Assembly (NCBI GenBank): GCA_934045075.1
Contig: OW203737.1
Span: forward strand, 1,136,001-1,200,000
Direction of reading: 5' to 3'
Length of the DNA stretch: 64,000 bases
From: Yponomeuta sedellus
Taxonomy: Eukaryota; Arthropoda; Insecta; Lepidoptera; Yponomeutidae
Of the stretch, positions 1-11,743 are shown piece by piece; within the stretch, counting starts at the first letter, position 1, and each line of letters starts with the position of its first letter. The position numbers and the translations under genes are program-made. The notes under the pieces were generated by a model. The model had not been told where the DNA came from. It ran no database searches and worked only from the letters and a program-made list of their open reading frames with translations.

Positions 1-628
1 CTATGGATCTCGCTCTGAAATTAAGAATTTCATTCATTCCTTGGAAAGGGACTGTCCAAACTACTGTCCTAAAATTATGTACTACCGACTGTCACTAAAA
101 TTATGTACTACAAGGCCCGGCAGGTAACTCAAACAAAACTGCGCGCAGTCATGACAAGTATTACTGAAATCTTAGAAGGTCAGACCATCTGCAATTGGTA
201 TTTCACATCGTGTGGGGCAAAAACACTGCCTCTCGCCGGCAGACTTGCAAATAGGCTCCACATCTGCGTAATTACCTTACGCGCAATCGGCTGAGACTAT
301 GCCGTTTGTCATCTCTCAAGTCATGTTTTATTTATTTTTTGGTGCTGAGCGGTTGAGCACCAAACACTCGTCTTTACTACTTACTATTCTTTAGCGTTAA
401 ATGCTACTATTGGACTACGGTTTCCATCATATTTGACTTTAAAGAAGGGAGGATAATTCTTACCACCCACTAACCGCACGTGGTTGCGTTGGCACGCGGT
501 CTGATTTAATTATTTTTTTATGTTAGAAATGGGGTACTATAAGCGTCTAGATGTAATGAGAAAGTCATCCGAATCTATGTGTTTTCTTAAAGTACTTAAA
601 AAAAGTAGTTATGGCTCAAGTGTTCGCT
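1..628. other. No gene seen
   Basis: AT-rich. A direct repeat CTAAAATTATGTACTA at 68 and 92, and a small hairpin TTGGTGCT...AGCACCAA at about 340. Nothing else supported. Confidence 0.5.
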
Positions 629-945
629 CTAATTACTTGAAATGAAATGGTTTTATTCAAACTGCGACTTAATGAACGAAACAATTCAAACTAGGTGTCC
701 ATTTCAAAATCTAGATCAATTTGGAGAAAAAATGGACCTAAAAACTCCAAACTTAGTCTTTTACAAGTCCTTAATTAACATAGTTTACATAATTATTATA
801 AAAAAAAGAACTCATACATTGTACTGGCTTTAATTCCAGACCTCATTGTCATCTAAATAATCCTTTATGTTATAGTAGCCCTTTTGGCACAAAGTGTGCT
901 GAAAATATTTTTTGAACCGCGATTCAGGCTAGCTTAATACTTCAT
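629..945 (-). mobile_element. Jockey-like LINE 3' end (inverted copy)
   Basis: The 3' UTR (CTAGGTGTCCATTTCAAAA) and last codons of the 25783 element in reverse orientation. The short reading frame here is a shadow. Confidence 0.8.
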
Positions 946-1259
946 GAATGTTTGCTGTCCTGTTTAGAAACTTCTGAGATGCTGATGTGAGACTACGTTA
1001 AGTGACTACCAAGAAATAGTTCAAACCGCTCTGATATCACATCTATTAGGTTTTTATTGTGACACACAGAACTATTCGCTGACCCGTAAAATGCCGTACT
1101 AGTACAAGGAAAAGTAACTACCATTGATGGTACAGGAAATTTAACAAAGATCAAGTATTCAGAGAATTGCGACATGTTTTGTAATCTAGTAATTTTATGT
1201 TAATCATAGGTTTTGAAGTCTGGGCGACAGTACTTCTTAATTCATGAAACACCTGGCAA

Positions 1260-1442
1260 AACTTTGCTATCAGACAGTTTGCTGTACGTAATTCAGAGAG
1301 TATTGTAAAGAGGTTCGAAATTTCACTGATGTCGGTAAGTCGCCCATTAGCTCAGTAGGGAGAGCGCTGGCACGGTTAGCCAGAGGTCGCGGGTTCGAGT
1401 CCCGGCATGGGTGGAATTTTTAGCCTCTAAATAGGTTTTTAT
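1260..1442 (+). mobile_element. tRNA-like repeat family A, copy 1
   Basis: From 1341 the D-arm (TTAGCTCAGTAGGGAGAGC) and T-arm (GGGTTCGAGTCCC) look like a Lys-type tRNA, but the anticodon loop ACGGTTA lacks U33 and the T-stem has a mismatch. The flanks CGTAATTCAGAGAGTATTG and TTTTTAGCCTCTAAATAGG recur in every copy, so it is a dispersed repeat, not a tRNA gene. Confidence 0.75.
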
Positions 1443-1477
1443 AACAGACAGATTAAGCCACTAGCGTTAGTCATAGA

Positions 1478-1572
1478 CGGTTCATCCACTGAACGCGCTT
1501 TGTTGCTCAACCTTCGTGATCGTTTGAGATCACTCAGACAGCCGGTGCTACGAGCGATTCGGCAGCCAGGTT
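1478..1572 (-). mobile_element. 5S-like SINE, second subfamily
   Basis: The reverse strand reads GATCACGAAGGTTGAGCAAC, close to the GATCACCGAAGTTAAGCAAC of 5S rRNA. A sister copy is at 18074-18153, which keeps GGGTGACC. Confidence 0.5.
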
Positions 1573-1724
1573 GTTGGTTATTTTGCACTCTCGATCGACC
1601 TCCCGTTTGTAAGCCGGCGTTTTACCGATACTCTGCACCGCTGCGTACGGGAAAAAAGCCTTATTTCAACCCGTACATGAATAAGTAACACTTGTTCGGA
1701 CCCCTTCTGATCCGCCAGCGGATT

Positions 1725-1815
1725 ACTGCGGCTAGATGGGGATGCCTAGGAGAGAAAGAAGTGGCGTGCCATGGGGACCTATGTCCAGTAGTAGACGAAT
1801 ACAGGGTGATTGATT
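1725..1815 (+). mobile_element. LINE tail scrap
   Basis: GCGTGCCATGGGGACCTATG then TCCAGTAGTAGACGAATACAGG, the usual end of RTE-like LINEs in Lepidoptera. Confidence 0.4.
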
Positions 1816-1819
1816 GAAC

Positions 1820-2330
1820 CCCTCTTTCCATATCTTGTTACGTGGTAAATGTAAAGACCCCTAAACGTACAAGGCCCCAAATGTACAATACTCTAAATGT
1901 AAATTGTATACAGACTGATAAAATGTACCCCCTTTGTCCATATCTTATTACGTGATAAATGTACAGAGCCCTAGATGTACAAGGCCCTAACTGTACATAG
2001 CTGCGTTTCAAAATAAAAAAAAAATAAAAAAAGTGTTACCACCCTCAAATCTTAGCGTTTTTTGTCTTATCTGTAACAAGAACTAGATTTCGTGAACCAG
2101 ATCAAAATGTTACGGGAGAAATCGGATGGTCATAAATCTATTTTTTAAACTTCGTTCAATTATGATCCGGATTATGAAATCCAGTTTTGCGCAGCAAATG
2201 GAGAAAACGGCCCTTAATCTTGTTACGTGATAAATGTACAGAGCCCTAAATGTAAATTGCGTACAGGCTGATTGTTGGACCCCTCCCCCCATTTGCTTTT
2301 ACGCGGTAAATGTAAATTGCGGTAAAGATT
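1820..2330. repeat. Imperfect repeats with TTACGTGGTAAATGTA
   Basis: CATATCTTGTTACGTGGTAA, then CATATCTTATTACGTGATAA, recurs at about 1830, 1932 and 2212, each followed by AAATGTACA/AGGCCC-like strings. Between them is an A-rich spacer. Class unknown. Confidence 0.55.
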
Positions 2331-3139
2331 TTTTTAATAATTTACACAAGTGATATCTCTTATTGGGCACAATTTTAGTTGCAACTCCGCTACAACGAAG
2401 ATTAGATAAAACCTTGTTATTATAGCTCGTTGAAGATATTGCAAACTTTTATAGCTTGCGGAATTTGTGTCGCGTATCAATGCTGTGATTAAATGAATTA
2501 TAATTCTTGAGTGCATGTCACTGCAATCTATCTACCCATTGTATTTTAGGTTGCTGTTCTATTAAAATGCAAATTTTTATAACTTCTGTTTCTCGCAAGT
2601 GGTTTATTGTATCGATAATAAAAATAATATACTGATACAGCCTATTCCTCGCAACCCAGGGTCGTCGACATAATAATAAGATCAGGGAATTGAGTGATGT
2701 GTTTCGCTTGGCCAGATACAAGAATATGTGGAGCCGAGGGCCAATTAGAGAAGAGGCACAGGAAGAAGAAGAGATACCTCCCTTTTTAGGGCACAGGTTT
2801 TCAGAGAGATAGTATGGGCTTACTCACCACCCATGCCCACCGCGGATTGGCAATGACTAGCGTCGATTCCCTTCACAGTTTGCTTGCATACATTATTATT
2901 CAAATAACTTTTTTAATTATAGTATCAATACCACTGCTATAGAAATTACGTTATAATTTCTATAGCAGATTATCGTGATGCAAAACCTAACTCGCAGACG
3001 GAACCTCAGCATCAACGCTATTTAAAACTCCATTGTAGAATTATCAATTCTGTCTGCGCATTTTTATTACTAATTCGTAAAGTCGTAACAGACACTCTGT
3101 CGTCACATCAATCATAACGGCCGTCTACTTCCTGACCAC

Positions 3140-3406
3140 GTGAGGAAGCAGATCAGACCTAGATATTTAGATAGTCAGCCTCCCCGCCAGCGCAACTCGA
3201 CCGCCGAAACCGAATCACCAGTTCGACGTGAGATGTCACCGTACCCTGGACAGTCAAAAGGGTCAACGACTCCGCCTCGTGACGTAATCGCAGGCGTTCA
3301 CAGAAATGTGCGGGCGAGACGTAACTCACGGAAAAAATGGAAGGAGAAAACGGAGGGCTGCGTCCTTGGCAAGCCCGAGGAATATCTCAAGTACGTATGT
3401 ACGTGA
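3140..3406 (+). other. Unidentified basic reading frame (88 codons)
   Basis: Pro/Arg/Ser-rich, starting MRKQIRPRYLDSQPPRQRN. A donor-like AA|GTACGT lies near its end. No family recognised. It could be an exon of an unseen gene or the 5' part of a retroelement. A palindrome (CTATAGAAATTA...TAATTTCTATAG) lies 200 bp upstream. Confidence 0.2.
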
Positions 3407-3584
3407 AGACGAGAATATTCTATCGAATTTACGTGATAGGTCGACGAAGCTCTACATTATATTAATCATAATTAAATTACAGGGCAGTTAATAATTTAAC
3501 TGGGTAAAAAAATCATTAAAGCGGGTGGGGCTGCTAACTAGGAGCTATCCACAATCTAGAGCTTTCCATCGATTACTACGTTCT

Positions 3585-3710
3585 AGGTTGTATGTTCTAA
3601 AAATAGTTATCAAAGATATTTGCATTTTTGGTGTTTACTTTTTGAAAAAACACGTATTATAAAACAAGTTATAGTGTTTTTATTCCCTAAGCGCCTTAAC
3701 ATCATAATAT
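3585..3710. mobile_element. MITE M3 relative (right part only)
   Basis: TTCTAAAAATAGTTATCAAAG through TTTTTATTCCCTAAGCGCC matches the right half of the 29244 element. Confidence 0.55.
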
Positions 3711-4204
3711 GATGAAGCGCCATATTATGGTGCTATCTCAAGAAGACTACGCTTCAGTTTTGTTTTAACGTACTTCGAACGCTACCAGTCTGCTATTTTT
3801 TTTTTTGTAGATTAACAGCCTTTTAGCGCTGGAGAAACCGGGGGTTAAGACTCTTAGCTTCAATTATGGCGCGGGGCAGCTTATTGTATACCTTTGCTCC
3901 AAAGACCTTCGTATAATACTAGTTTTCGTTCGTCGATGCCTAGGAAGTAATAGGTGGTAATAGCATGTGCACATTTATTCGGCCACCGATGCTCAATTCT
4001 GCAACTTTGTCTAATGACAAAACGCCCACAGCACCAGTTTCACGTTAGTGCTTCATTGCGATTGATTTTAGGGCGCGAATTCCGGATTTCATGCTTTATC
4101 AGTTTTTAGAGCTACGAGCTGAGAGTCAAGCGCTGTTTCAACAACGTTTATTCGTCACTAGAACTTGAATTAGTTTTTTTATGTACCCTATAAACGTCCC
4201 ACTG

Positions 4205-4490
4205 CAGGGCACAGACCTACTCTCAGAGAGAGAGTATGGGCTTAATTACCATTACCACGCGTGCCTACAGCAGATAGGCAATTTCAAGAGCTGAGGTATT
4301 TGAACACCTCATACACTCAGGTTTCCTCGCGATGTGCTCCGTCGCTGTTAGCGAGTGATATTGCTACTATCAGTTCACAAATGTACATAAGTTAAAAACA
4401 AAGTCATTGGTACTCTCAGGGTTGGGAATCGAACCTGGGTCTCTCGCTTCCGAGTACATTGTTCTACCTACTGGGTTACCGCCGTTCGTT
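4205..4490 (-). mobile_element. tRNA-derived SINE family D (inverted)
   Basis: CAGAGAGAGAGTATGGGCTT through TTTCCTCGCGATGTGCTCCG and a tRNA-like GGGAATCGAACCTGGG. Just after it, 4497-4560 holds a 5S-like scrap (GGATGGGTGACC). Confidence 0.7.
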
Positions 4491-4779
4491 AACTATAAAA
4501 CAACAACAGGCGGGGCCAGGTACTGGATGGGTGACCATCTCGTGCCTACCACTAGAACATTTTATAAGAAAAAAAATCCGTGCCTCCTATGTGTGGACGG
4601 TGGCTTTAAATTAGGGTTGTTGAGGAACTTGTTATGAGGAAGTGGAATTTTTTAAAATCGATTTTGAGGAATAATACATACGAGGATGAGGAATCTGGCA
4701 GACTAAGAGGATGAGGAAGAGGATGCAGACTCTCCCTCACAAATTCAACAAAACTTATATAACTCTCCTTCCTTCGTCA

Positions 4780-5035
4780 TCGTCGTCAGGCTATACTAGT
4801 CCGCTGCTGGACATAGCCCTCACCTAAAGAGCGCCACGTTGTGCTATCACAGGGGGTATTGCCCATAATCCCCACGCTGGGCATGCGTTTTGGGGATCGC
4901 AGTTCGGTGGAATTGTACTGCAGGGGGCGCTGCTGCCCACCCCCGGTTTGTGTCCCTTAGTCGCCTTTTACGACACCCGCGGGAAGAATTGGGTTGGTGC
5001 TATTCTCTAGGTCGACACCACACAGCAATTCCTTT
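4780..5035 (+). repeat. Repeat family P, copy 1
   Basis: About 250 bp from CGTCGTCAGGCTATACTAG, through GGGGGTATTGCCCATAATCC, to GCCGACACCACACAGCA-type sequence. Its reverse reads like a LINE tail ([12 protein letters not shown]). Other copies: 37235, 45165 and 56185. Confidence 0.75.
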
Positions 5036-5310
5036 CACCTTCCTATTCATTTCCTCTTATAATATGAGGAAGCGGAAGAACAATTTGTTTAAAATCGGTT
5101 TTGAGAAAGACGAAGAGGATGAGGAACCTCAAACATACGAGGAAATTCCTCATTTGAGAAAGAGGAATCCTCATCAATCCTATTTTAAACATGTATGTGT
5201 GTATTAGCATCGTGAGCCATTAAAAATGCGTCACTTGCCTCCAAGAAATCGCAACCGCGGTGCCAGACTATCCGGATACGAAATATTTAGTAGGCACTCA
5301 GACAAGACAA

Positions 5311-6045
5311 GGGTTGGACCTCATCTGGCAGCACGGAATCGCCTTTGTTCCGCCTGTGCTACCACGTGCTGCAGTATGCTGCCGCATGCGAACGCGCGCT
5401 GTCGCATTCCGCAGACAAAAAAGGTGATCGCACGCGTCAGCATGCTGCAGCATGGGGTGGCATACTGCCGCGTTCTTTCATGATAGTTTCAAGCGCGAGA
5501 TGGATAGGACCACGGAAGAGAGAGTAGTGATTCTAGCGTGTATTTTGCAAGAAATGCAAAATCAAAATAATAAAAAGAAATGCATTCGCAAAATAAAACG
5601 GAGATACTGGGCATTCCCTTTACGGTGTTGGTCACTGTATTCCGCGGACTCCATGTCATAGAGACAAGGATATTTCTGCACTAAAACTATCAAATTTTCG
5701 TCAGTCATTGTTATTTCCAATTTCCATCCGTACGGCATGAATGAACAGGCTGCACGATGCTGACGAGCGGCCGAGTGTGCCATTGTACGATAGAGTGAGA
5801 CAGCATGCGATAGCAAGTGATCAGCGGTGAAAGGATGCGTTAGCATGCTATCGGCCGCTTCAGCGTTCCGGAGTCTCCCTGCCGACCATTGCATTTTGTC
5901 CGTGATGCCGATCGCCTCGAGGATTCCGCCGCGTGCTATCACATTATGCTTTCTGTCTCGGTCTAGCAAATGGCAGTTCTAAGCGACAGAAAGAGAAAGG
6001 GCGACGGAAAAAGGCGATTCCGTGCTGCCAGATGAGGTCCAACCC
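5311..6045. mobile_element. 735-bp non-autonomous PIF/Harbinger-type element with two collapsed genes
   Basis: The ends are perfect 36-bp inverted repeats starting GGGTTGGACCTCATC, flanked by CAA on both sides (5308-5310 and 6046-6048), the 3-bp target duplication typical of Harbinger. Inside, the + strand from about 5500 reads EERVVILACILQEMQ and then KRRYW, like a Harbinger transposase N-terminus. The - strand from about 5733 reads TDENLIVLVQKYPCLYD, the start of a MADF (Myb/SANT-like) protein, the usual second gene. The two meet at about 5608 after loss of the middle. Classification is inferred from ends plus motifs. Confidence 0.8.
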
Positions 6046-6289
6046 CAAGTGAACGGACGACGGCGCTCAGACGTAATATTACGTCGACATCGACCTAGAC
6101 GTGAACGCCAAAGGTTCTATTAGCTAACTGGACATTCCCTACAGTATTATCTGGACAAATAATCGAATAGCAACTAAATTGGTCTAGACGTAAACGCGTT
6201 GAAATTTATCAGCACACGTATACGGCATGACATAAGCAGCTTTACTTACATACGTCCAACTGTAGTACACAAGCTTTCTTTAGTCTGCG

Positions 6290-6470
6290 TCGTTGGTCTA
6301 GTCGTTAAGGCGTTTGGGGACCTTGGGTAAGAGGTCGTGGGTTCCATTTCTACTGGGTGCCGCTGTACATTATGTGGCCCCAGTTTGGGCGTGTTTTCAT
6401 GCTCGCCCCTGCCTCTTCACCATAGTACAGGGTATCCTAGTTTGGGACCAGGTCAAGTGTGTTGTGTGCA
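6290..6470 (+). mobile_element. tRNA-like SINE, diverged
   Basis: TGGTCTAGTCGTTAAGGCG as A-box region, GAGGTCGTGGGTTCCA as B-box region, then a body sharing GTATCCTAGTTTGGGACCAG with family B. Confidence 0.55.
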
Positions 6471-6739
6471 AGTTATTATTGTATTATTATTACTCACGTG
6501 GCTTGCCCGCCGCGGATTGGCGAATTTAAGCGAAAAGATTCGTGAACCCTTTAGACACTTAGGTTCCCTCACGATGTTTTCCTTCGCAATTAGCAACTGG
6601 TAAGCTTACGACGTTTAACTATCTGACCGATAAAGGCACCTTGAACCGTAATAGGTAAGAGGCTAGATGTAATTTCTCATTAACAGTTTTTAGAGATATA
6701 GATAAAATAAAGTACCAATTAAGTGATTTTTGAGTTCTC

Positions 6740-6880
6740 TAACCCCCGGTTTCCGGTACACTAACTAGCCGTTAATCTACTGTAACAGCTGTCAGTTGGC
6801 CAAAGTGCATACAGAAAAAACATTTGACAGCTGTTAACAGTAGATTAACAGATTGTTAGTGTACGAGAAACTGGGGGTTA
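6740..6880. mobile_element. 141-bp foldback element (TAACCCCC ends)
   Basis: Inverted arms of about 55 bp, starting TAACCCCCGGTTTC and ending in GAAACTGGGGGTTA; both carry TTAATCTACTG and ACAGCTGTCA. An end fragment is at 3812-3860. Confidence 0.75.
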
Positions 6881-7214
6881 TAAAGATAAAAGCAGTCTAT
6901 GTCTGCCACGTCAGAAGTTTTCACTGGTACACCAAGGTTCGATTTTTGAATTGAGAATTTCACTAAGAAATACTTAAGTAACGTTCTGTCCCACTCTTTT
7001 CTGAGACATACGAAGAGACAGCACTACAGTTAACTATTAACTTAACAAAATTCTCAACTAGAAACCGACCCAAGTCGCTCAAAAAGCAAATTTGCCTGAG
7101 AGGCATTTGGAATTCCCATCCTCTCGGGAATCGAACACGGAGCCTTACTAGTCTGGCAAGCCGCCAACGAACAACGGCCGCTGCCGCCGGGAGATATCAA
7201 CTTAAGAGTAGGGC

Positions 7215-7258
7215 TGCTCCTCAAAAAAAAGTCAGGCCCGGAGGCTTGACTTTTTTTT
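7215..7258. repeat. Hairpin with A8/T8 stem
   Basis: CCTCAAAAAAAAGTCA pairs with TGACTTTTTTTTGAGG across a 12-base loop. It may be a scrap of a larger element. Confidence 0.5.
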
Positions 7259-7396
7259 GAGGTTGGCCAGACTACGAAATAGTCGCTTTCAGATTCATGA
7301 AAAGTTACTTATTATGATTCCGAGCACTAACCGGAGTGCTAAAATAATCACTGATTGAAAGATAAAATTATCGGGCATGCCTCGTAACGCGGTTCC

Positions 7397-7793
7397 CTAC
7401 TTCATTCCGAAAATTATTTGTTCGAAATACGGTTCACCAGCGAATGATACTTCGAACGATTGATTGTTCGACGCCTGTTTTATCCAATGTTTTTTGTGGC
7501 TCGGTGCCTTGTTACTTCGAAAACGGTTTGCCGATGCCTTGTTACTTCGAAAAGTGTTACACGGGTGCATTATATTATCGATGCTTGTTTTTTCAGTGCT
7601 TCGTTGGTGCTTCGTCAAAAAACGTTTTACCGAGAGTTTTACACGCAGTAACCGAATATTAGTGGTATATATTAAAGGGTTGAGTTCCTGGGAGTTATTT
7701 ACTTTTGCGTACTTAAAAGTGGGGAACCCTAAGAGTTGTGGAATTCTACTTATGACCGATTCCTTCAATCGATTATATTTATTCGTAAAATGA
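7397..7793. other. Stop-poor stretch with short internal repeat, no gene called
   Basis: Frames of 123 (-) and 109 (+) codons overlap. The DNA repeats GATGCCTTGTTACTTCGAAAA-like units, giving FRSNKA twice. No domain recognised; likely repeat-derived. Confidence 0.25.
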
Positions 7794-7891
7794 TCGATTC
7801 ATTCGATCGTTTATACTATAATTGGATCAAATGAACACACTCATTTGATCCAATTATATTAAAATCGATTTGAAAAATCGATCATTTTACA
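7786..7891. repeat. Foldback of about 50-bp arms
   Basis: GTAAAATGATCGATTCATTC...ATAATTGGATCAAATGA faces TCATTTGATCCAATTATA...GATCGATCATTTTAC across a six-base loop. Some mismatches in the outer arms. Confidence 0.65.
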
Positions 7892-8214
7892 AATACCCCT
7901 ATCGCTTGACACTCAACATATTGCGAGGGGACCAGCACACAGCTATTCTTAGCTGCGGACTGACCCTAAGATAAGGAGCGATTTAAATACTGAGGCTACT
8001 TGTGATGCGTCTTAGTGGCGTCGTGGCCAGAATGACAACGGTTGCTATTTAGGCAAATCTGTTCAAGCCTAATTTGCCTAACAACAGAGGAGTCCTTTCC
8101 TAGCGAGAGGAGTAAAGGTCTATCCACATTTTGCCTTGCCAGGGCCGTGCGGGCGTAGCGATATTCACATAAAATCAAATCAATTATTTTATTTTAAACT
8201 TAATTACTGTCTAT

Positions 8215-8375
8215 TTGCTGAAATGCAATGTTAAATGTAAGCCGCTGCCTTGGGGCCGTAGAGTAGTGGAGAAAAAGGTAGCGGGAAAAAATACTCCACT
8301 CGGACCATCTTTTATCAAGTTATCTTAAACCTAATATATCTGTGTCTACCTATACGTATGATAAGATTCCATAAT
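8215..8375 (-). repeat. Repeat family Q
   Basis: TAAGCCGCTGCCTTGGGGCC and GTGGAGAAAAAGGTAGCGGG, through ACGTATGATAAGATTCC, match 49256-49470. Confidence 0.6.
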
Positions 8376-8740
8376 AATGCTCACTAGTAGCGTTTCATAA
8401 AACTACAATTTACTCATAGGTTATTATATCAGTTCGATGTTCATTGCCTAGCAGTCTTCCTACTTACATCTTTGAGTTGGACGGCTATACAATGTACAAA
8501 GAACTGTCATAGTAAACCAAGAATAACCAGGGCCCCGGCAGGATTGGTAACATCGTATTTATGTGGTACACAATTACCGGTTTCAAGTAGGACCATTAGC
8601 TTAACGACACACCTAGTTCCATACGTCAACTACGACTTTGGCTGAACGTCGTATGAAAAAAATGTCGTTCAGTTACAGTTATCGTCTAGTGTAAATAATG
8701 CAGCCCATATACGGCCCACTGTTGGGCTTACGCCTCCTCA

Positions 8741-8811
8741 GAGCGAGAGAGATAGAGAGAGAGAAAGAGAGAGAGAGAAAGAGAGAGAGAAAGAAAGAGA
8801 GAAAGAGAGAA

Positions 8812-8844
<33 letters not shown>

Positions 8845-8845
8845 A

Positions 8846-8877
<32 letters not shown>

Positions 8878-8956
8878 AGAGAGAGAGAGAAAGAAAGAGA
8901 GAGAAAGAAAGAAAGAGAGAGAGAAAGAAAGAGAGAGAGATAGAGAGATAGAGAGG
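8741..8956. repeat. GA/GAAA microsatellite
   Basis: About 215 bp of purine-only GAGA/GAAAGA. Long Arg/Glu/Lys and Ser/Leu frames over it are not genes. Confidence 0.95.
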
Positions 8957-8959
8957 AGT

Positions 8960-10258
8960 ATGGGCTTTATTACCACGCGTGTCCGTTGACGGCAGATTGG
9001 CCATTTCAAACTCGGTGTTACTTAAACCTAACCTTGATTTGTGTCCTCGGCAAGTCGTTCGTAAATAAAAACCAAACTACGTTTGTATGGGATTTGCTTC
9101 TTGAAGACCGATCGAGGAAACCTTACAGCTAGATCTGTGTCGTAGTCGATCTTCTATCGCGTCCATCAATAGAGTCCACTGCTCATTCTGCAGTCAATCT
9201 GTTACATAAAAGACATTATCCCGGATAGGAGAACCGGATATCGTCTCCCTCTTTGTCACACAAAATCAATCAGATCACGACCTTGCTCGGCCATATGCGC
9301 ACCCCAAGTACACCACATACTCTTTCAACCAGCCACTATCAGCCCTCATGCAATACACACAAATAAACTCACGCCTGTATCGCAGAGGCAAAAACCAGAG
9401 ATGACTTTGACTTTGTCGGTACCAGCAATATGCCCCAGAAAGTCGGTCCAACAAGCTGATGCCCTACGCTGCTTATAACAGCTCGTGGTCTTCACTCGAG
9501 AGCAAAATATAGCCACGTAAACACGTGTCCGTCGTAGAATACTCCGCACGAAAAACTAACCAGATTAGCTTTGCATCCAGAGCAGCGCGTAGGAAGCTCG
9601 GGAGACGTAACGCAATACATTTTCCATTTAGCGTGAAATGGCCAATATCGATCCATCGGAGGGGTGGCGGGGGGACTGACTGTGGGTGGAGGGGGAACGT
9701 ACGGCCTGGATGCAGGTTGCAAGCTTCCCGGGAGTCTAGGCTGTTGCCATAGCAACAGCGGTAATAGATAGCAAGGTAAAATAGATGTAGGTGCAAATTC
9801 TCGCCCCTACAAAGGCAATGTAAAAATTACGACTCTCTTACATAAATAATTCCAATAGGCAAGAAAATAACAAAAAATGTATCCATGTAAAATACAACTC
9901 TTATGTCGTAACTTGTGATAAGAAAAGTATGTTCCTTAATTTCAATGTATTTCAAAAAATCTTTATTGCACAAAAAAGGGGGTTTGAACAAAGGCGAGCT
10001 TAAAACTAATAATTATTTTCTTCCAGCTAACCTTGGGTTATGTGGATAATGGAAGGCGGTAGCGTCATAAAAGATTTATTGCGAAGAGTATATGTAGAGA
10101 ACACTTTATTGCACAGCCAGAAAAAAGAATACAACCATGATTTCTTAAATCTAAGTAACGTTATTTGACAGCCTTTGGGTGGAGTGATTGCATGAAGAAT
10201 TTATAGTACGTACGTGCATATATATAAATAATTATGCGAGAATATAATTAAAGTACAT
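8960..10258. other. No gene seen
   Basis: The start is a SINE D scrap. 9500-9770 is GC-rich with overlapping short frames of no recognised family. At 9945-9985 there is a TTTATTGCACAAAAAAGGGG LINE-tail motif, also at 32189. Confidence 0.5.
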
Positions 10259-10560
10259 GATTTTGCTACTGCTAATTGATAAATTAGTATGGAGAAGACT
10301 TTTTTTACGGAACCGCAATCGGATCCGGAACCGGAACTTTTGGGAATCAAAATTAAAATAGGTAATCATGCAAGACCCATATAAACAAAGTTACTATTTC
10401 CCCAAATGCAGTTTCTGTGTTGCCGGTAATAATGGTTTTCATATTGCCAGCTGAACAATCATTTATTATTTTAATTTTTATTACCAAAGTTCCGGATCCG
10501 ATTCCGGTTCCGTAAAAAAGTCTTCTCCATACTAATTTATCAATTAGCAGTAGCAAAATC
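10259..10560. mobile_element. Foldback MITE with about 100-bp inverted arms
   Basis: The left arm GATTTTGCTACTGCTAATTG... recurs inverted up to 10560, with only small indels over about 100 bp, including GAACCG...CGGATCCGGAAC runs. The centre of about 100 bp is unique. No ORF of note. Confidence 0.8.
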
Positions 10561-11269
10561 CGATCCCTGATAATGAGATATATGGATGGTCACTTTGCAA
10601 ATTCAAAAGTGATAGAGATCTTACTCCTAGGAGTCCGTTGAAGGAAAATTTCTAATAAAGAAAATAATGTTCCTACTAGCACATATTTTTATAATAAGCA
10701 TGTTAGTTTTAAGTTATATTGCCGCGCTCGACAGGGTCCATAATCGGTGCTATACACTCAGTGTTATTTAAGATCTTTTTATTTTACATTATGGTGCAAT
10801 TCTGATTGATTGAAAACAATTTTGTTGTTTTTTCTATTGTGCAGATTTTTGTTAAATCATCTGGTAGGCACGATCGAAATTCAATGTAACTACTTAAGCT
10901 ACTTCGATAAATTCTACTTAATTTGAGAAAGTGCAAGTCATCCTAAGCTGGCTAATGTGGCTTAAGTAGTATTTAACTAAAATTCTTCATACAAAACTTG
11001 CAGCTGGTAGAACATGCAATTAGCTTTATGTCCATCTTTTGTACATTATCTATCATTATGCATTAGTCTGGAAGAGATCACTTTTAGTGATAAAGGCTCC
11101 GTCATCGCAGTCTGTACTCTCAGGTTAAAAAATATCTGTGTAATTACCTACTTTATGCACAACTAGCTGTGGCCTGCGGGGTTAGCCGCGGTTTATCGAT
11201 TTTCCCGTGGGAATATCATATTTGGGGATCAGATAATATAGTATAGTTAGTTAGTTTGTCCTGTGGTTT

Positions 11270-11680
11270 CCGCACTTAGCCTCATAGTTGGGCCATTGTA
11301 CGTAGCAGGGCTGTGAGATCACTCCAGCCATCCAATTTCTTTCCAGAATGCCAGCAGTGTGTTACTGCTGGCCTCCCGAAAGGGATCCCAGCTTTCCGAT
11401 GGTGGCTGTCCGTTGCACTTCCACGCCTTTACACTGGATAGTCACGTGGGCGGGTGTTTCATCTTCCTTGAGGCATCCTCGACACAACGGGCTGTCAGTC
11501 AGTCCCATGGTGTGGAAGTGTTTATTCAGTGGGCAGTGGCCCAGCCATGCGCAGATTGCATTTCCTCAGACGCAGCAGGCTGCGTGTGAGGCGCTTTGAC
11601 ATTTTCGGTAGAGCCTCTCTGGCTTGCCTGCATTTCGTTTCAGTTTCCCATAGTTCGGCATAATACTCTGTATCAAATTT
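11270..11680 (-). mobile_element. LINE fragment with C-terminal zinc-knuckle region
   Basis: The - strand reads GHCPLNKHFHTMGLTDSPLC, then RGCLKEDETPAHVTIQC, the CCHC-like motif after RNase H in jockey/R1-type elements. Stops flank it. The two + strand frames here are shadows. Confidence 0.75.
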
Positions 11681-11743
11681 TATTACAATCGCTCCAGCCG
11701 TTTACATGCAGTGTTGCAAATTATCAAGATAATTATCTGATAT

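Noticed and set aside
1341..1413. Functional tRNA genes at the tRNA-like cores (1341, 35828, 61485, 62549 and others)
   Set aside because: No U33, an anticodon loop of ACGGATA type, T-stem mismatches, and long shared flanks in every copy. They are repeats.
5562..5969. Intact 135-codon gene on the - strand
   Set aside because: It crosses the Harbinger deletion junction; only the first MADF residues are recognisable.
8698..9009. Arg/Glu/Lys-rich and Ser/Leu-rich proteins
   Set aside because: Translation of a GA microsatellite in different frames.
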